DNA of 64,000 nt from Bradyrhizobium sp. WBAH42 (GCF_024585265.1 NZ_CP036533.1:496001-560000), one strand, 5' to 3'. Positions 10,197 to 19,634 are shown, numbered from the stretch's first letter. Notes: generated by a model from the sequence alone, not told the origin. Made by a program: numbers and translations.

Positions 10197-10787
10197 ATGG
10201 CGAAATCAGACCAACCCACCACCATCAAGAAATACGCGAACCGCCGGCTCTATAACACCGGAACGAGCACCTATGTGACGCTGGAAGACCTCGCCGCCAT
10301 GGTCAAGGACGGCGAAGATTTCCTGGTCTATGACGCCAAGACCGGCGACGACATCACCCGCTCCGTGCTCGCCCAGATCATCTTCGAGCAGGAGAACAAA
10401 GCCGGCCAGAACCTCTTGCCGACCACTTTCCTCCGCCAGCTGATCCGCTTCTATGGCGACAGCATGCAGATGGTGGTGCCGAAATATCTGGAGCAGTCGA
10501 TCGCGACCCTGACCCAGGAGCAGGAGAAGTTCCGCAAGCAGATCGCCAATACGCTGTCCGGCACTCCTTTTGCTCCGTTGGAGGAGCAAGTCCGCCGCAA
10601 CATGGAGCTGTTCCAGCAGACCTTCTCGATGTTCAAGCCGTTCGCTGCGCCCCGCCCGGCGACCACTCCCGAGCCGGAGCCCGATGCGAATGCCGAGGCG
10701 CCGAAGGACAGCAACATCGACGAGCTGCGCCAGCAGATGAAGGAAATGCAGGAGCGCCTCGAGCGGATGTCGAAGAAGGACGAATAG
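10197..10787 (+). CDS. phaR: Polyhydroxyalkanoate synthesis repressor PhaR
   Basis: PhaR senses PHA granules and represses phasin genes when polymer is absent. The protein has 196 residues. The DNA-binding PHB/PHA accumulation regulator domain covers about residues 8-70, with KKYANRRLYNTGTSTYVTLE, LAAMVKDGEDF and VYDAKTGDDITR. A second granule-related segment follows (LRQLIRFYGDSMQMVVPKYL). The end is a Pro/Ala/Glu-rich linker and a charged coiled-coil tail (QQMKEMQERLERMSKK). Location beside phbA fits its role. Confidence 0.96.
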   Translation: MAKSDQPTTIKKYANRRLYNTGTSTYVTLEDLAAMVKDGEDFLVYDAKTGDDITRSVLAQIIFEQENKAGQNLLPTTFLRQLIRFYGDSMQMVVPKYLEQSIATLTQEQEKFRKQIANTLSGTPFAPLEEQVRRNMELFQQTFSMFKPFAAPRPATTPEPEPDANAEAPKDSNIDELRQQMKEMQERLERMSKKDE

Positions 10788-10829
10788 TCTTTCATTCACG
10801 CCGGCCCCCTGTATGCGGGAGGGCGAGCC

Positions 10830-11450
10830 ATGTCTGACCGAAGCACCCATTGGGACCATGTCTACGCCACCAAGGGCGAGGCCGAGGTCAGCTGGTATCA
10901 GGATAGCCCCGCGATCTCGCTCGCGATGATTCGCGCAGCCGGCTCAGATCGTGACACGGCCATCATCGACATCGGCGGCGGCGCATCGCGGCTGGTCGAT
11001 GCGCTGTTGCAGGACGGATATCGCGACGTCGCCGTCCTGGATCTTTCTGCCAATGCGCTCGAGGCGGCGAAGAAGCGCATCGGTCAGGCCGCTTCGACGG
11101 TCGACTGGATCGTTGCCGATGCCACGACATGGCATCCCGCCAGGACCTACGATGTCTGGCACGATCGCGCAGCGTTTCACTTCCTGACTGATCCGCGCGA
11201 CAGGGCGGCTTACGTGGAGCGCCTGCGGTCGACGGTCAAGCCTGGCGGCCACGTCATCATTGCGACGTTTGCACCCGACGGCCCCGAGAAATGCAGCGGC
11301 TTGCCGGTGCAGCGCCATGACAGCGCGAGCCTTGCGGCGGAGCTCGGGCCGGACTTCGAGCTGGTCGAGACGCGAAGCGAGACGCATCACACGCCGTGGG
11401 GTTCGAGCCAGGCGTTTCAGTTCAGCCGGTTTCGGCGGCGCGGCTCGTGA
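10830..11450 (+). CDS. Class I SAM-dependent methyltransferase
   Basis: A 206-residue soluble methyltransferase. Motif I is IIDIGGGASRLVDALL (about residues 46-61), the acidic SAM-ribose residue lies in VAVLDLSANALEAAKKR, and motif III/IV is YDVWHDRAAFHFLTDP. The sequence WDHVYATKGEAEVSWYQ at the N-terminus is characteristic of a family often annotated as methyltransferase type 12. The substrate is unknown. It follows phaR by 42 bp on the same strand. Confidence 0.88.
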   Translation: MSDRSTHWDHVYATKGEAEVSWYQDSPAISLAMIRAAGSDRDTAIIDIGGGASRLVDALLQDGYRDVAVLDLSANALEAAKKRIGQAASTVDWIVADATTWHPARTYDVWHDRAAFHFLTDPRDRAAYVERLRSTVKPGGHVIIATFAPDGPEKCSGLPVQRHDSASLAAELGPDFELVETRSETHHTPWGSSQAFQFSRFRRRGS

Positions 11451-11463
11451 GCGGCCACCAATT

Positions 11464-11545
11464 CGTCATTGCGAGCGCAGCGAAGCAATCCAGACTGCCG
11501 CCACGGAAGGACCCTCGATTGCTTCGCTGCGCTCGCAGCGACGGA
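11464..11545. repeat. Long inverted repeat (GCGAGCGCAGCGAAGCAATC family)
   Basis: The left arm at 11464-11493 and the right arm at 11516-11545 are near-perfect reverse complements around the core GCGAGCGCAGCGAAGCAATC. Long hairpins of this type at gene ends are abundant in Bradyrhizobium and several other proteobacteria. It sits in the convergent gap between the methyltransferase and aminotransferase genes. Confidence 0.8.
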
Positions 11546-11556
11546 GGGACTGGCTC

Positions 11557-12444
11557 CTATGCCGCCATCTTCACCGCATGCGCAAAGTCCCAGTAGAGCT
11601 TGCGCGCCTTGGTGTAGAACGGGCCCGGCTTCAGCTCGCGCTCGTCGATGCGGATCACGGGCGCGACCTTGGCGAAATTGCCGGTGGAGAAGATCTCGTC
11701 GGCGGCCAGAAAGTCGGCGTAGCGCAGCGTCTTCTCGACCACGGTGACGCCGTCGGCACGAAGCAGGCTGATGACGCGCTGGCGCGTGATGCCGTTGAGG
11801 AAGGTGCCGTTCGGCACCGGCGTGAACACCACGCCGTCCTTGGCCATGAACACGTTGGAATTGCCGAACTCGGCGACGTTGCCGAGCATGTCGAGCATCA
11901 GCGCGTTCTGGAAGCCGCGCGAAGCAGCTTCGGCGAGCGCGCGCGAATTGTTCGGGTAGAGGCAGGCGGCCTTGGCTTCGACCGGCGCGCATTCGGCCGT
12001 CGGCCTGCGGAACGGCGATAAGGTGATGGCGTTGCCGACGGGTTTTGGCATCGGCGCTTCATAGATGCACAGGCACCAATTGGTGGCCTCGGGGTCGAAC
12101 AGCACGCCGCCGCCGCTTCCGTTCTGCGCCCAGTACATCGGACGGATATAGAGCTCGGCATTTGCGGCAAAGCGCGCGATGCCTTCGTTCGCGAGCGTCA
12201 GCCAGGCGTCGGTATCGACCACCGGCTTCAGGCCGAAATTGATCGCAGATCGATTGGCGCGGGCGACGTGACGGTCGAGATCGGGCGCAACACCCTCGAA
12301 TGCGCGCGCGCCGTCGAACACAACGGACCCGAGCCAGGCCGCATGCGTGCGCGGGCCCATGATCGGAACATTGCCGTCGTGCCATTTGCCCTCGAAGAAG
12401 GTCCAGCTCGGCGAGTAGTCGATGGGCTTCTTGATCTCGGCCAT
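11557..12444 (-). CDS. Branched-chain amino acid aminotransferase family (class IV PLP enzyme)
   Basis: Class IV aminotransferases of this group transaminate Val, Leu and Ile with 2-oxoglutarate. The protein has 295 residues. Visible family features are the N-terminal VVFDGARAFEG, RPMYWAQNGSGGGVLFDPEA, the PLP-lysine region EAKAACLYPNNSRALAEA, and the cofactor-phosphate loop VAEFGNSNVF. GITRQRVISLL and the C-terminal DEIFSTGNFAKVAPVIRID follow. Most Bradyrhizobium genomes encode several paralogues, so it need not be the main IlvE, and a D-amino-acid or other acceptor specificity is possible. Confidence 0.88.
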   Translation of the reverse strand: MAEIKKPIDYSPSWTFFEGKWHDGNVPIMGPRTHAAWLGSVVFDGARAFEGVAPDLDRHVARANRSAINFGLKPVVDTDAWLTLANEGIARFAANAELYIRPMYWAQNGSGGGVLFDPEATNWCLCIYEAPMPKPVGNAITLSPFRRPTAECAPVEAKAACLYPNNSRALAEAASRGFQNALMLDMLGNVAEFGNSNVFMAKDGVVFTPVPNGTFLNGITRQRVISLLRADGVTVVEKTLRYADFLAADEIFSTGNFAKVAPVIRIDERELKPGPFYTKARKLYWDFAHAVKMAA

Positions 12445-12586
12445 GACCGGCCTCCCCTTGCAAAGATGCGGGCACTATTGTCCCAATTTCTAAACGATTT
12501 GCTGCGGGGCTAGCCACCCCTCTCTGGAGGAAAGGGTAAGACAGAGCAAACCTGCTATAATGCTGACCACGATATGGAGTGCCCCC

Positions 12587-13522
12587 ATGCCGCTCGATCC
12601 GCTCGCAAAGCGTCTGTTGACCATGATGGCCGTGGCTGCGCCGCAGGCGCGGAGCCGGCCGAGCGTGGAGGAGCGGCGGCAATCGCTGACCAAGCTGATG
12701 CAGTTCGCCCGCGCCGAGGCGCCGGATGTGACGACCTCCGACGGCATGCTGCCAGGCCCCGGCGGCGAGTTGCCCTATCGCCTCTACACGCCGGCAGGCA
12801 CTGAAGCGCCCGCACCGGGCTTCGTGTTCTTTCATGGCGGCGGGCTCGTCGCCGGCAGCATTGCCACGCATGAGCGCATCGCGGCGGCGTTGGCGCATGC
12901 CACCGGCTGCCGCCTCGTGTCGGTCGACTATCGGCTCGCGCCGGAGCACAGGTTCCCCGCAGCCGTCGAGGACGCGATCGCCGCCGCCGAATGGGTGGCG
13001 CGCGAGGCGGCATCGCTCGGCATCGACGCTGACCGCCTTGTCATCGGCGGCGATTCCGCCGGCGCCACACTCGCGGCGATCGTCTGCCAGAATGCGGCGC
13101 AGACCGCCGGCCTCTCCATCGCCGCCCAGTGCCTGATCTGTCCGGTGCTGGATTTCGAGGAGACCTCGCCTTCGCGCGAGGCCTTTGCCGAGGGCCATCT
13201 GATCGATCGCGTCACGATCGAAGCCGATCTTTCCGATTATCTGCCTGACGGCAGGGATACTGCCGATCCCCGCGTCTCTCCGTTGCGCGCGACACGCCTC
13301 ACGGGCCTGCCGACCGCGATCATCCACACCGCCGAGTACGACCCGATGCGCGATGAGGGCAATGCCTATGCGCGCAAGCTGCTCGCCGCGGGGGTGGCGG
13401 TCGAGCATGTCTGCCACGAGGGGATGGTCCACAATTTCCACGCCATGGGCGCAATCCTGCCGCAGTCACAACTCGTGCTGTCGCAAATCGGCGAACAGGT
13501 GCGGCGGGCGGTGAAAAGGTGA
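12587..13522 (+). CDS. Alpha/beta hydrolase, hormone-sensitive-lipase family
   Basis: A 311-residue esterase/lipase-like enzyme. The oxyanion-hole motif HGGG occurs in FVFFHGGGLVAGS. The nucleophile Ser is in GGDSAGATLAA, the acid is probably the Asp in TAEYDPMRDEG, and the His is in GMVHNFHAMG. I prefer the ATG at 12587, which has a GGAG 7 nt upstream, over the ATG at 12560. The natural substrate is unknown; the family hydrolyses short-chain esters. Confidence 0.9.
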   Translation: MPLDPLAKRLLTMMAVAAPQARSRPSVEERRQSLTKLMQFARAEAPDVTTSDGMLPGPGGELPYRLYTPAGTEAPAPGFVFFHGGGLVAGSIATHERIAAALAHATGCRLVSVDYRLAPEHRFPAAVEDAIAAAEWVAREAASLGIDADRLVIGGDSAGATLAAIVCQNAAQTAGLSIAAQCLICPVLDFEETSPSREAFAEGHLIDRVTIEADLSDYLPDGRDTADPRVSPLRATRLTGLPTAIIHTAEYDPMRDEGNAYARKLLAAGVAVEHVCHEGMVHNFHAMGAILPQSQLVLSQIGEQVRRAVKR

Positions 13523-13533
13523 GAGCGCTTTGA

Positions 13534-13779
13534 TCACGCGCGCGCGCCGATCACCGCGCGCGCTGCCCCGACATATTCCGGCCAGTGCGTGTCCGCGTAA
13601 CGCTCCGCCTGCCATGCGCAGGTGAGGTCGGGCGCATGCGCCGCCGCAATCGTGCGCGCGAAGCGCTCCTCCGCAACCGTCACTTCGCCGGGCTCGGCCG
13701 TGGGTACAGCCGCCGCAGCAGTCGGAGCAACGGCGAGCCCCGCCAGACCGGTGAGCAGGATGCGGCGTGACGTGTTCAT
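13534..13779 (-). CDS. Small exported protein with Tat-like signal
   Basis: An 81-residue protein whose start, the ATG at 13779, is set by a strong GGAGGAGA ribosome site just upstream. The N-terminus MNTSRRILLTGLAGLAVAP carries a twin-arginine-like signal with a likely cut after the AAAA run. The mature part is about 55 residues with one cysteine (LTCAWQAERYADTHWPEY). I do not know its function. Convergent with the hydrolase gene. Confidence 0.7.
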   Translation of the reverse strand: MNTSRRILLTGLAGLAVAPTAAAAVPTAEPGEVTVAEERFARTIAAAHAPDLTCAWQAERYADTHWPEYVGAARAVIGARA

Positions 13780-13887
13780 GGCTGTCTCCTCCATTGTTCG
13801 GCCAGCACAGTGGCGGGCGAGTGTGTCAGTGCGATCACGGCAGGGTAACCGCACATATCCACGCCGTCCATCGCCTGCGGATAGCGC

Positions 13888-14865
13888 TTGACCAAGCGAG
13901 CGATCACGTTCCATCTAACAACGGTCTTGCCCCCAAATCGCCACGCGTCGGACCGTCACGTGCCTCTTCGCAGCCAACCCCGTTGTCCGGCATTGCGCGC
14001 TGCCGCGGCGGGATTGCTGTGTCTGGCGATCCCGGCTGGCGGCGCCTTCGCCGCCGACGATGAGGAGGACGAGCCCGCAAAGCCGACCGGCCCGAACATC
14101 TATCTCGACCTCCGCACCATCTCTGCGACGATCCCCGCAGGCACGCTCGCGCTCGGCTTCGGCAATACCTCGCTGTCGGCCGCATTCCAAGCCCTGGCGG
14201 CGCAACGAGGCACGACGCTGCCGAACGGACTGCCGGCCGCGAAATCGATTGCGATCGACCTGCCGCTGACCGTCGACGTCAGCGACCGCGTTTCGCTCTA
14301 CGGCGGCGTATCCGGTACGACGACGGATATCGGCGGCGGCTGGTCGTCCTTCGACATCACGAGCTGGAACGTCGGCGTGCAGGCCGATCTCTACCAGCAG
14401 AATGGCGGCAAGATCCCGACCATCACGCTGCAATCGACGCTGACGCAGTCGGTGCCGAACGAGCAGGGCATGACGAATTCCTTCAATAACATCCTGGAAT
14501 TCGACTACGCGCTCGACGAGGACGAGACGCGGGGCTGGCTGGCCGGCGTGCAATATACCTACACCACCGTTGCCAGCCCGTTCGCCAGTATCCGGCCGAA
14601 CACGATCCTCTATGCAGGCGGCTATTACCAATGGCCGAGCAACTGGAAGTTCACCGGGCGCCTCGGCATCCAGTCGTTCGCCGGTGCCCAGCTCGCGGGC
14701 CGGACGCTCGCGGAATCCTTCACCCAGCCGGTCCTGCGGCTCGACCTCGATCGCATGGACGACAACGACAACCGCCTGTTCGGCATCACCGCGCAGATCG
14801 CCTGGATGCCGAAGCCGTCGTACCAGCTGACGTTGCGAACGCCGCTCTATGCGGTGCGCAACTGA
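13888..14865 (+). CDS. Exported protein, probable outer-membrane beta-barrel
   Basis: The frame holds up to 325 residues. A signal peptide is clear only if translation starts further in, for example at the GTG at 13960, giving a hydrophobic stretch AAAAGLLCLAIPAGGAFA before the charged DDEEDE. The mature part has alternating strands with aromatic ends (SLYGGVSGTTTDIGGGW, WLAGVQYTYTTVASPF, TILYAGGYYQWPSNW, and others) and ends in a hydrophobic-aromatic segment YQLTLRTPLYAVRN. This fits an outer-membrane barrel, but I know no named family. The start is uncertain. Confidence 0.7.
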   Translation: MTKRAITFHLTTVLPPNRHASDRHVPLRSQPRCPALRAAAAGLLCLAIPAGGAFAADDEEDEPAKPTGPNIYLDLRTISATIPAGTLALGFGNTSLSAAFQALAAQRGTTLPNGLPAAKSIAIDLPLTVDVSDRVSLYGGVSGTTTDIGGGWSSFDITSWNVGVQADLYQQNGGKIPTITLQSTLTQSVPNEQGMTNSFNNILEFDYALDEDETRGWLAGVQYTYTTVASPFASIRPNTILYAGGYYQWPSNWKFTGRLGIQSFAGAQLAGRTLAESFTQPVLRLDLDRMDDNDNRLFGITAQIAWMPKPSYQLTLRTPLYAVRN

Positions 14866-15049
14866 CTGCATTCGCAAGTAATTTTCGCTCAGGCGCGGCG
14901 GCAGCGCTTGACCGGCCGGACAGCATTCCGCATCGCCGTCAACCGATCATTAATCCTCATTTCGGAACATCGATTGCGTTACATCGCCGCAAAGAAGCTT
15001 GCGCGAAACTACCCCGGCTCTTCGGTCGTGTTCGCTTTGGAGGCCGCGA

Positions 15050-16633
15050 ATGTCCCGCTTGGTTTCGGAACGGACGTTCCTTGCTGGGAAGATCTTTTTC
15101 AATTTCGGCCAGTCGTCGATCGATTGCGTGGTACGCCGTCTGACCGAGGAGGCCGCGACGCTCGAGATGGAGAGTGGCCTGGGCGTACCCGAGCGCTTCC
15201 AGCTCCGGCTCGCGGGGCGCGAGATCCTGACCTGCCGCGTGATCTGGCGATCGGACCGTCAGGCCGGCGTCGCCTTCGAGCAGCCGAACGCCGTCGAGCA
15301 CCCGGCCGGCGACGGGCAGGGACGATCGCCCGATGCGCTGATGCGCGGCCAGATGCTCGCGCTTCGTGCGGCCCTCGATCACGTGCCAACCGGCATCGTG
15401 CTGCTCGATGCCAACCTCAGGGCGCGCCTGATCAACCGGTCGTTCCGCCAGATGTGGCACCTGCCCGACGAGGTTGCCGACAGCAATCCATCCATTCTCA
15501 CCCTGCTGCATCACGGGCGCGATACCGGCGCCTATGAGGTGCCGGACCCGGACCTCGATGCACTGATAGCGGAGCGCGTGCGTGTGATCGAGTCGGGCGA
15601 TCCAACCCCAATCGACGTGCGCCGAACCAATGGCGATGTCGTACGCGTTCAGGTCACGCCGCTGCCCGACGGTGGGCGCATGCTGACCTATACGCCCGTC
15701 ACCGATATCGTGCGCACCTCCGACGAGTTGAAGCTGCTGCGGGATGCGCTGGAGAATGTCCAGGACGGCGTTTTGCTGCTCGATGCCGACCTGCACGCCA
15801 CCTTCATGAACCGGCGGATGCGGCGGTTCTGGGAGGTCGGCGAAGACGAGGCGGCGAGCCGCCCGGCCTATTCCTCGCTGGTCCGACGTCTGCATCGCGC
15901 CAGCGCGCCCAATCTTCCGAACAGCGAGCTCGCGAAGTTTCCGGCGCGGCGTGTCGAGGAGGTCAAGGCCGGCGATCACGTACGCGACCTGCAGACGCCG
16001 GACGGACGCCGCATCCGGGCCCATTGCACCACGATGGCGAATGGCGGGCGCATGCTGACCTATGTCGACATCACCGATCTGACGCAAAAGGCCGCAATGC
16101 TGGAGACGCTCGCCACCACCGATCCGCTCACCGGCCTCCACAATCGCCGCCACTTCCTCGACAACCTCGAAGCGGAATGGAGTCGCTTTCAACGCTATTA
16201 TCGCTCTGTCTCCGTGTTGATGCTCGACATCGATCACTTCAAGTCGGTCAACGATCGTCACGGTCATGCCGTGGGCGATGCCGCGATCAAGGCGGTTGCG
16301 GCCGCCTGCCTTGACGGCAAGCGGAAATCGGACATCGTCGGCCGTCTCGGCGGCGAGGAATTTGCCGTGCTGCTGCCCGAAACCAGCCTGTCCAGGGCGA
16401 GAACGGTAGCCGAGCGCATCCGCAAGCGCGTGATGAGCACGCAGGTCTTTGCCGACAAGGTGCAGTTCGGTGTCACCGTTAGCATCGGCATTGCCGAGGC
16501 CACCGTCAGCATGTCCGGCATCGATGCGCTGATGGTCGCGGCCGATCATGCCCTCTACCAGGCCAAGGCCGAGGGCCGCAACCGCTGCATAGCCTGGATG
16601 CCCCCGCCCCCTGCAAACAAGGCGGCGGAGTGA
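15050..16633 (+). CDS. Diguanylate cyclase with PilZ-like and two PAS domains
   Basis: A 527-residue predicted c-di-GMP synthase. The start is the ATG at 15050, preceded by GGAGG at the right distance. Order of domains: PilZ-like at residues 1-85, a PAS around 105-220 and another around 235-345, both opening with a VLLDANLRARLINRSF-type strand, then GGDEF at 355-520. The catalytic motif is GGEEF at 434-438 and the product-inhibition I-site RxxD (RKSD) is at 425-428, so activity with feedback control is expected. The PilZ-like part lacks the usual RxxxR and D/NxSxxG motifs, so it may not bind c-di-GMP. No transmembrane helix is seen. Confidence 0.9.
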   Translation: MSRLVSERTFLAGKIFFNFGQSSIDCVVRRLTEEAATLEMESGLGVPERFQLRLAGREILTCRVIWRSDRQAGVAFEQPNAVEHPAGDGQGRSPDALMRGQMLALRAALDHVPTGIVLLDANLRARLINRSFRQMWHLPDEVADSNPSILTLLHHGRDTGAYEVPDPDLDALIAERVRVIESGDPTPIDVRRTNGDVVRVQVTPLPDGGRMLTYTPVTDIVRTSDELKLLRDALENVQDGVLLLDADLHATFMNRRMRRFWEVGEDEAASRPAYSSLVRRLHRASAPNLPNSELAKFPARRVEEVKAGDHVRDLQTPDGRRIRAHCTTMANGGRMLTYVDITDLTQKAAMLETLATTDPLTGLHNRRHFLDNLEAEWSRFQRYYRSVSVLMLDIDHFKSVNDRHGHAVGDAAIKAVAAACLDGKRKSDIVGRLGGEEFAVLLPETSLSRARTVAERIRKRVMSTQVFADKVQFGVTVSIGIAEATVSMSGIDALMVAADHALYQAKAEGRNRCIAWMPPPPANKAAE

Positions 16634-16649
16634 CGGCAGCAGTTGCCGT

Positions 16650-17210
16650 CTACTCGGGCACCGGCACGTCGAACGTGTTGAGCGTGACCGAGACCATGCA
16701 GTAGACGCCGACGAGATAGGACAGTTCGGCCGCACCGTGCTCGCCGAATTCCTTCACGGCCGCACGATAAGTCAGCTCGGGCAGCACGCCGCCGCTTACC
16801 AGGGCCGAGGCCATGTCGTAGGCGACTGCCTCCTGCTTGGTGAGATCGACCGGCCGCTGGCCGGCGACGATGGTCGCGAGCTTCTCGTCGGAGAGGCCAC
16901 GCTGCTCGGCCACCAGCACATGGGCATAGAGCTCGTAACCGGAGCGGAAATGCGAGCCGGTGACGAGGATCGCGACCTCGCGCACCGGCGCGGGCAGCAG
17001 CGGGTTCGACGCAATCGCCTTGACCAGCTCCCACACCGGCTTGCCGAAGCGCGGCTCGCGGATCCAGGGATTCCAGGGCCCGAGCAGCGCGCCGTCCTCG
17101 CGCATGTTCACAAAGCCCTTGAAGTGGTCCTTGATGCCGGCCTGCATGTCGTCATAGAGCGGCTTCTGCTCAGCACTCAGGTCTTTCGGATCGAGAATGG
17201 GAAGGCGCAC
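16650..17210 (-). CDS. Carboxymuconolactone decarboxylase family protein (AhpD-like fold)
   Basis: A 186-residue all-helical protein with the family core VREVAILVTGSHFRSGYELYAHVLVAEQRGLSDEKL. The redox CxxC of AhpD-type members is absent: the corresponding segment has no cysteine, so a peroxidase-partner role is unlikely. A gamma-carboxymuconolactone decarboxylase or unrelated role remains open. Start is GTG at 17210 with AGGAG 8 nt upstream. Confidence 0.85.
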   Translation of the reverse strand: MRLPILDPKDLSAEQKPLYDDMQAGIKDHFKGFVNMREDGALLGPWNPWIREPRFGKPVWELVKAIASNPLLPAPVREVAILVTGSHFRSGYELYAHVLVAEQRGLSDEKLATIVAGQRPVDLTKQEAVAYDMASALVSGGVLPELTYRAAVKEFGEHGAAELSYLVGVYCMVSVTLNTFDVPVPE

Positions 17211-17322
17211 GGCGGGATCTCCTCATTGAGAAGAGGCAACCGTCACCCGCAGGAGATCGCAAGGCAAGTGAAGTTGCCGTGACGACCTTGCCCTTTCGCA
17301 AATCCCAGGGAGATCTCGGCTA

Positions 17323-18483
17323 TCACGCCGTGGGGCCTGGCACGCTTTGCGGATTGACGACATCGTCGACGTCCAGCGCCAGTGGCTCACCTGTGGTGAG
17401 GAACGACGACAGCGCCGCTTCGAACGGCGCCGGATCGAGACCGCGTGCGGCGAGCCAAGCGGGCTCGTAATAGGTCTGACGATAGCGCTCGCCGGAATCG
17501 CAGATCAGCGTCACCAGCGATCCCGTGACGTTGGCCTGGCGCATCTCCGAGGCGAGCCGGCACAACGCCAGGAAGTTGGTGCCGGTGGAGCCGCCGACCG
17601 GGCGGCGCAGCCGGCGCGACAGCACGTTCATCGCCGCGATCGTCGCCGCATCCGGGATCTTCATCATGCGGTCGACCACGCCGGGCACGAAGGACGGCTC
17701 GCAGCGGGGACGACCGACGCCTTCGATCAGCGACGGGCGGTCGCAGACACGCGAGCGGTCCTGCGTGCGGAAGCAGTCGAAGAAGGCGGAATGCTCGACA
17801 TCGGCGACGCACAGCCGCGTCGGATATTGCCGATAGCGTAGATAACGTCCGATGGTGGCCGAGGTGCCGCCGGTGCCGGCGCCCATCACGATCCAGTCCG
17901 GCAGCGGGCGCGGCTCGCCCTGCAACTGCGTGAAGATCGATTCGGCGATGTTGTTGTTGCCGCGCCAGTCGGTGGCGCGCTCGGCGAAGGTGAACTGGTC
18001 CATGTAATGGCCGTCGAGCCGGGCGGCGAGCGCGGCGGCTTCCGCATAGAGCGCGCGGCCATCGTCGATCAAATGGCAATTGCCGCCATAATGCTCGATC
18101 GCGGCGATCTTCTCCGCCGACGTCGTGCGCGGCATCACGGCATAGAAGGGCACGCCGATCATTTCTGCGAAATAGGCCTCCGACACCGCCGTCGATCCCG
18201 ACGAGGCCTCGACCACGGGCGTGCCTTCGCGGATGTGGCCGTTGCAGAGCGCGTACAGAAACAGCGAGCGCGCGAGGCGATGCTTCAGGCTGCCGGTCGG
18301 ATGCGTGGACTCATCCTTCAGATAGATGTCGATGCCCGATAGCGCCGGCACGATCAGCCGGATCAGATGCGTGTCGGCGGTGCGGCACTGGTCGGCCTCG
18401 ATCGCGGCCACGGCCTCGTCGACCCAGCCGCGCCGATAGGCCGGCCCGGCCGGATTGTGCTGGCGGAAGGGGAATGTCTGCAT
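17323..18483 (-). CDS. PLP-dependent cysteine synthase-like protein
   Basis: A 386-residue fold-type II PLP enzyme. The Schiff-base lysine lies in [15 protein letters not shown], the substrate loop is [17 protein letters not shown], and the phosphate-binding glycine loop is [31 protein letters not shown] lies near the C-terminus. It is longer than CysK/CysM (about 310 residues) and matches the group annotated as PLP-dependent cysteine synthase family. The substrate may be O-acetylserine or another beta-substituted amino acid. Confidence 0.87.
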   Translation of the reverse strand: MQTFPFRQHNPAGPAYRRGWVDEAVAAIEADQCRTADTHLIRLIVPALSGIDIYLKDESTHPTGSLKHRLARSLFLYALCNGHIREGTPVVEASSGSTAVSEAYFAEMIGVPFYAVMPRTTSAEKIAAIEHYGGNCHLIDDGRALYAEAAALAARLDGHYMDQFTFAERATDWRGNNNIAESIFTQLQGEPRPLPDWIVMGAGTGGTSATIGRYLRYRQYPTRLCVADVEHSAFFDCFRTQDRSRVCDRPSLIEGVGRPRCEPSFVPGVVDRMMKIPDAATIAAMNVLSRRLRRPVGGSTGTNFLALCRLASEMRQANVTGSLVTLICDSGERYRQTYYEPAWLAARGLDPAPFEAALSSFLTTGEPLALDVDDVVNPQSVPGPTA

Positions 18484-18666
18484 CGCATGAATCTCTCATG
18501 ACACGGATCGCGCATCAAGTGCGCTGAATAACGCTCCTGCTCGAAACTCCAGCGGCGAGGCTCGCGTGTGGTGCGCTAGGCAAGTGAAGCTTCCGGGACG
18601 GCCGAGGTGGCTTGGCAGAACGACTGCGATATGCTGACATTGCCGTGATGCTGGGGGGCTCACGGA

Positions 18667-19065
18667 ATGAAATTTGAAGCCTGGATCGCGACGCTGGGCC
18701 TACTCTGCGCAACAGTCGGACCAGCATGTGCGATGCAGTTCGATCGAACGGTCCCCTCCGGAGCGATGGTCAGAATGCATCACTACCGCTCGTGGGGACC
18801 GAACTGCGAGGGCAATGGCGGCGTGGTGAGGCTGCTGACCAAGCCGCAGCACGGCAAGCTGACGACGCGCACCGTGGACTCGCGCATCGAGATTAACCGC
18901 TTCGCCCGCGGCGGCGGCACGCCGTGCACCGGACGGCCGATCAAGGCCTTTGAGGTCAATTACCGATCGAATCCGGGCTACCACGGCCCGGATAGTTTCA
19001 CCATCGAGATGATCACCGGCAGGGGCAGCCGCGACGTCGATACCTATTCGATCACCGTCCAATAG
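18667..19065 (+). CDS. Small secreted protein of unknown function
   Basis: A 132-residue protein with a signal peptide (WIATLGLLCATVGPACA, likely cut after ACA) and an all-beta mature region. Two cysteines near GPNCEGNG and GTPCTGRP could form a disulfide. Segments such as GGVVRLLTKPQHGKLTT and NPGYHGPDSFTIEM resemble repeats of bacterial Ig-like/cadherin-type beta domains. No function is assigned. Confidence 0.75.
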   Translation: MKFEAWIATLGLLCATVGPACAMQFDRTVPSGAMVRMHHYRSWGPNCEGNGGVVRLLTKPQHGKLTTRTVDSRIEINRFARGGGTPCTGRPIKAFEVNYRSNPGYHGPDSFTIEMITGRGSRDVDTYSITVQ

Positions 19066-19077
19066 CGGCACGCCAGC

Positions 19078-19542
19078 TCAAAATTCCAGCGGCGCATTGT
19101 CGACGACTTCCTTCATCACGAAGAAGGTGCGGGTCTGGCGCACGCCGGGGAGCGCAATCAGCTGCTCGCCGTGGATGCGGTTGAAATCCTCCATGTCGCC
19201 GACGCGGATCTTGAGGAAGTAGTCGAAGTCGCCGGCGACGAGGTGGCAGTCGAGCACGAATTTCAGTTTTGCGACGGCCTGCTCGAAGGTGGCAAAGCTC
19301 TCCGGCGTGGAGCGGTCGAGCACGACGCCAACCATCACCAGCGTGCCCTTGGCCACTTTCTTCGGCGCGACCATGGCGCGGACAGTGGCGATGAAGCCGT
19401 CCTCGAACAGGCGCTGGGTGCGGCGATGGCACGTGGCGGGGCTGATCGCGACCGTTTCGGCCAGCTCGGCATTGCTGAGCCGGCCGTTATTCTGCAGCAA
19501 TCTCAAGATCTTAAGGTCGGTGCGGTCGAGCCGGGCAGCCAT
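19078..19542 (-). CDS. acdR: Lrp/AsnC family regulator, probable AcdR
   Basis: A 154-residue Lrp-type regulator: winged HTH at residues 1-60 (DLKILRLLQNNGRLSNAELA, SPATCHRRTQRL) and a RAM ligand-binding domain at 65-150 (VLDCHLVAGDFDYFLKIRV). I use the ATG at 19542; a GTG 15 bp upstream is the alternative. It is transcribed divergently from acdS. That arrangement is known for AcdR, the Lrp-like activator of ACC deaminase genes in proteobacteria, so regulation of acdS is the likely job. Confidence 0.87.
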   Translation of the reverse strand: MAARLDRTDLKILRLLQNNGRLSNAELAETVAISPATCHRRTQRLFEDGFIATVRAMVAPKKVAKGTLVMVGVVLDRSTPESFATFEQAVAKLKFVLDCHLVAGDFDYFLKIRVGDMEDFNRIHGEQLIALPGVRQTRTFFVMKEVVDNAPLEF

Positions 19543-19617
19543 GAAAGGAACTTCCACAAATGTGAACTAATCTGGAAGGAATATTAGCTACCAGCGCCAT
19601 TTCGCAAGAAGCTGCGC

Positions 19618-19634
19618 ATTATTGGCGCAATATT
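19618..19634. promoter_or_regulatory. Candidate AcdR/Lrp operator in the acdR-acdS interval
   Basis: ATTATTG, three bases, then CAATATT forms an AT-rich inverted repeat with 6 of 7 symmetric matches. It is about 66-82 bp before the acdS start codon and lies in the only gap between the divergent genes. Its composition resembles Lrp-type sites. It is a prediction from position and symmetry only. Confidence 0.35.
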
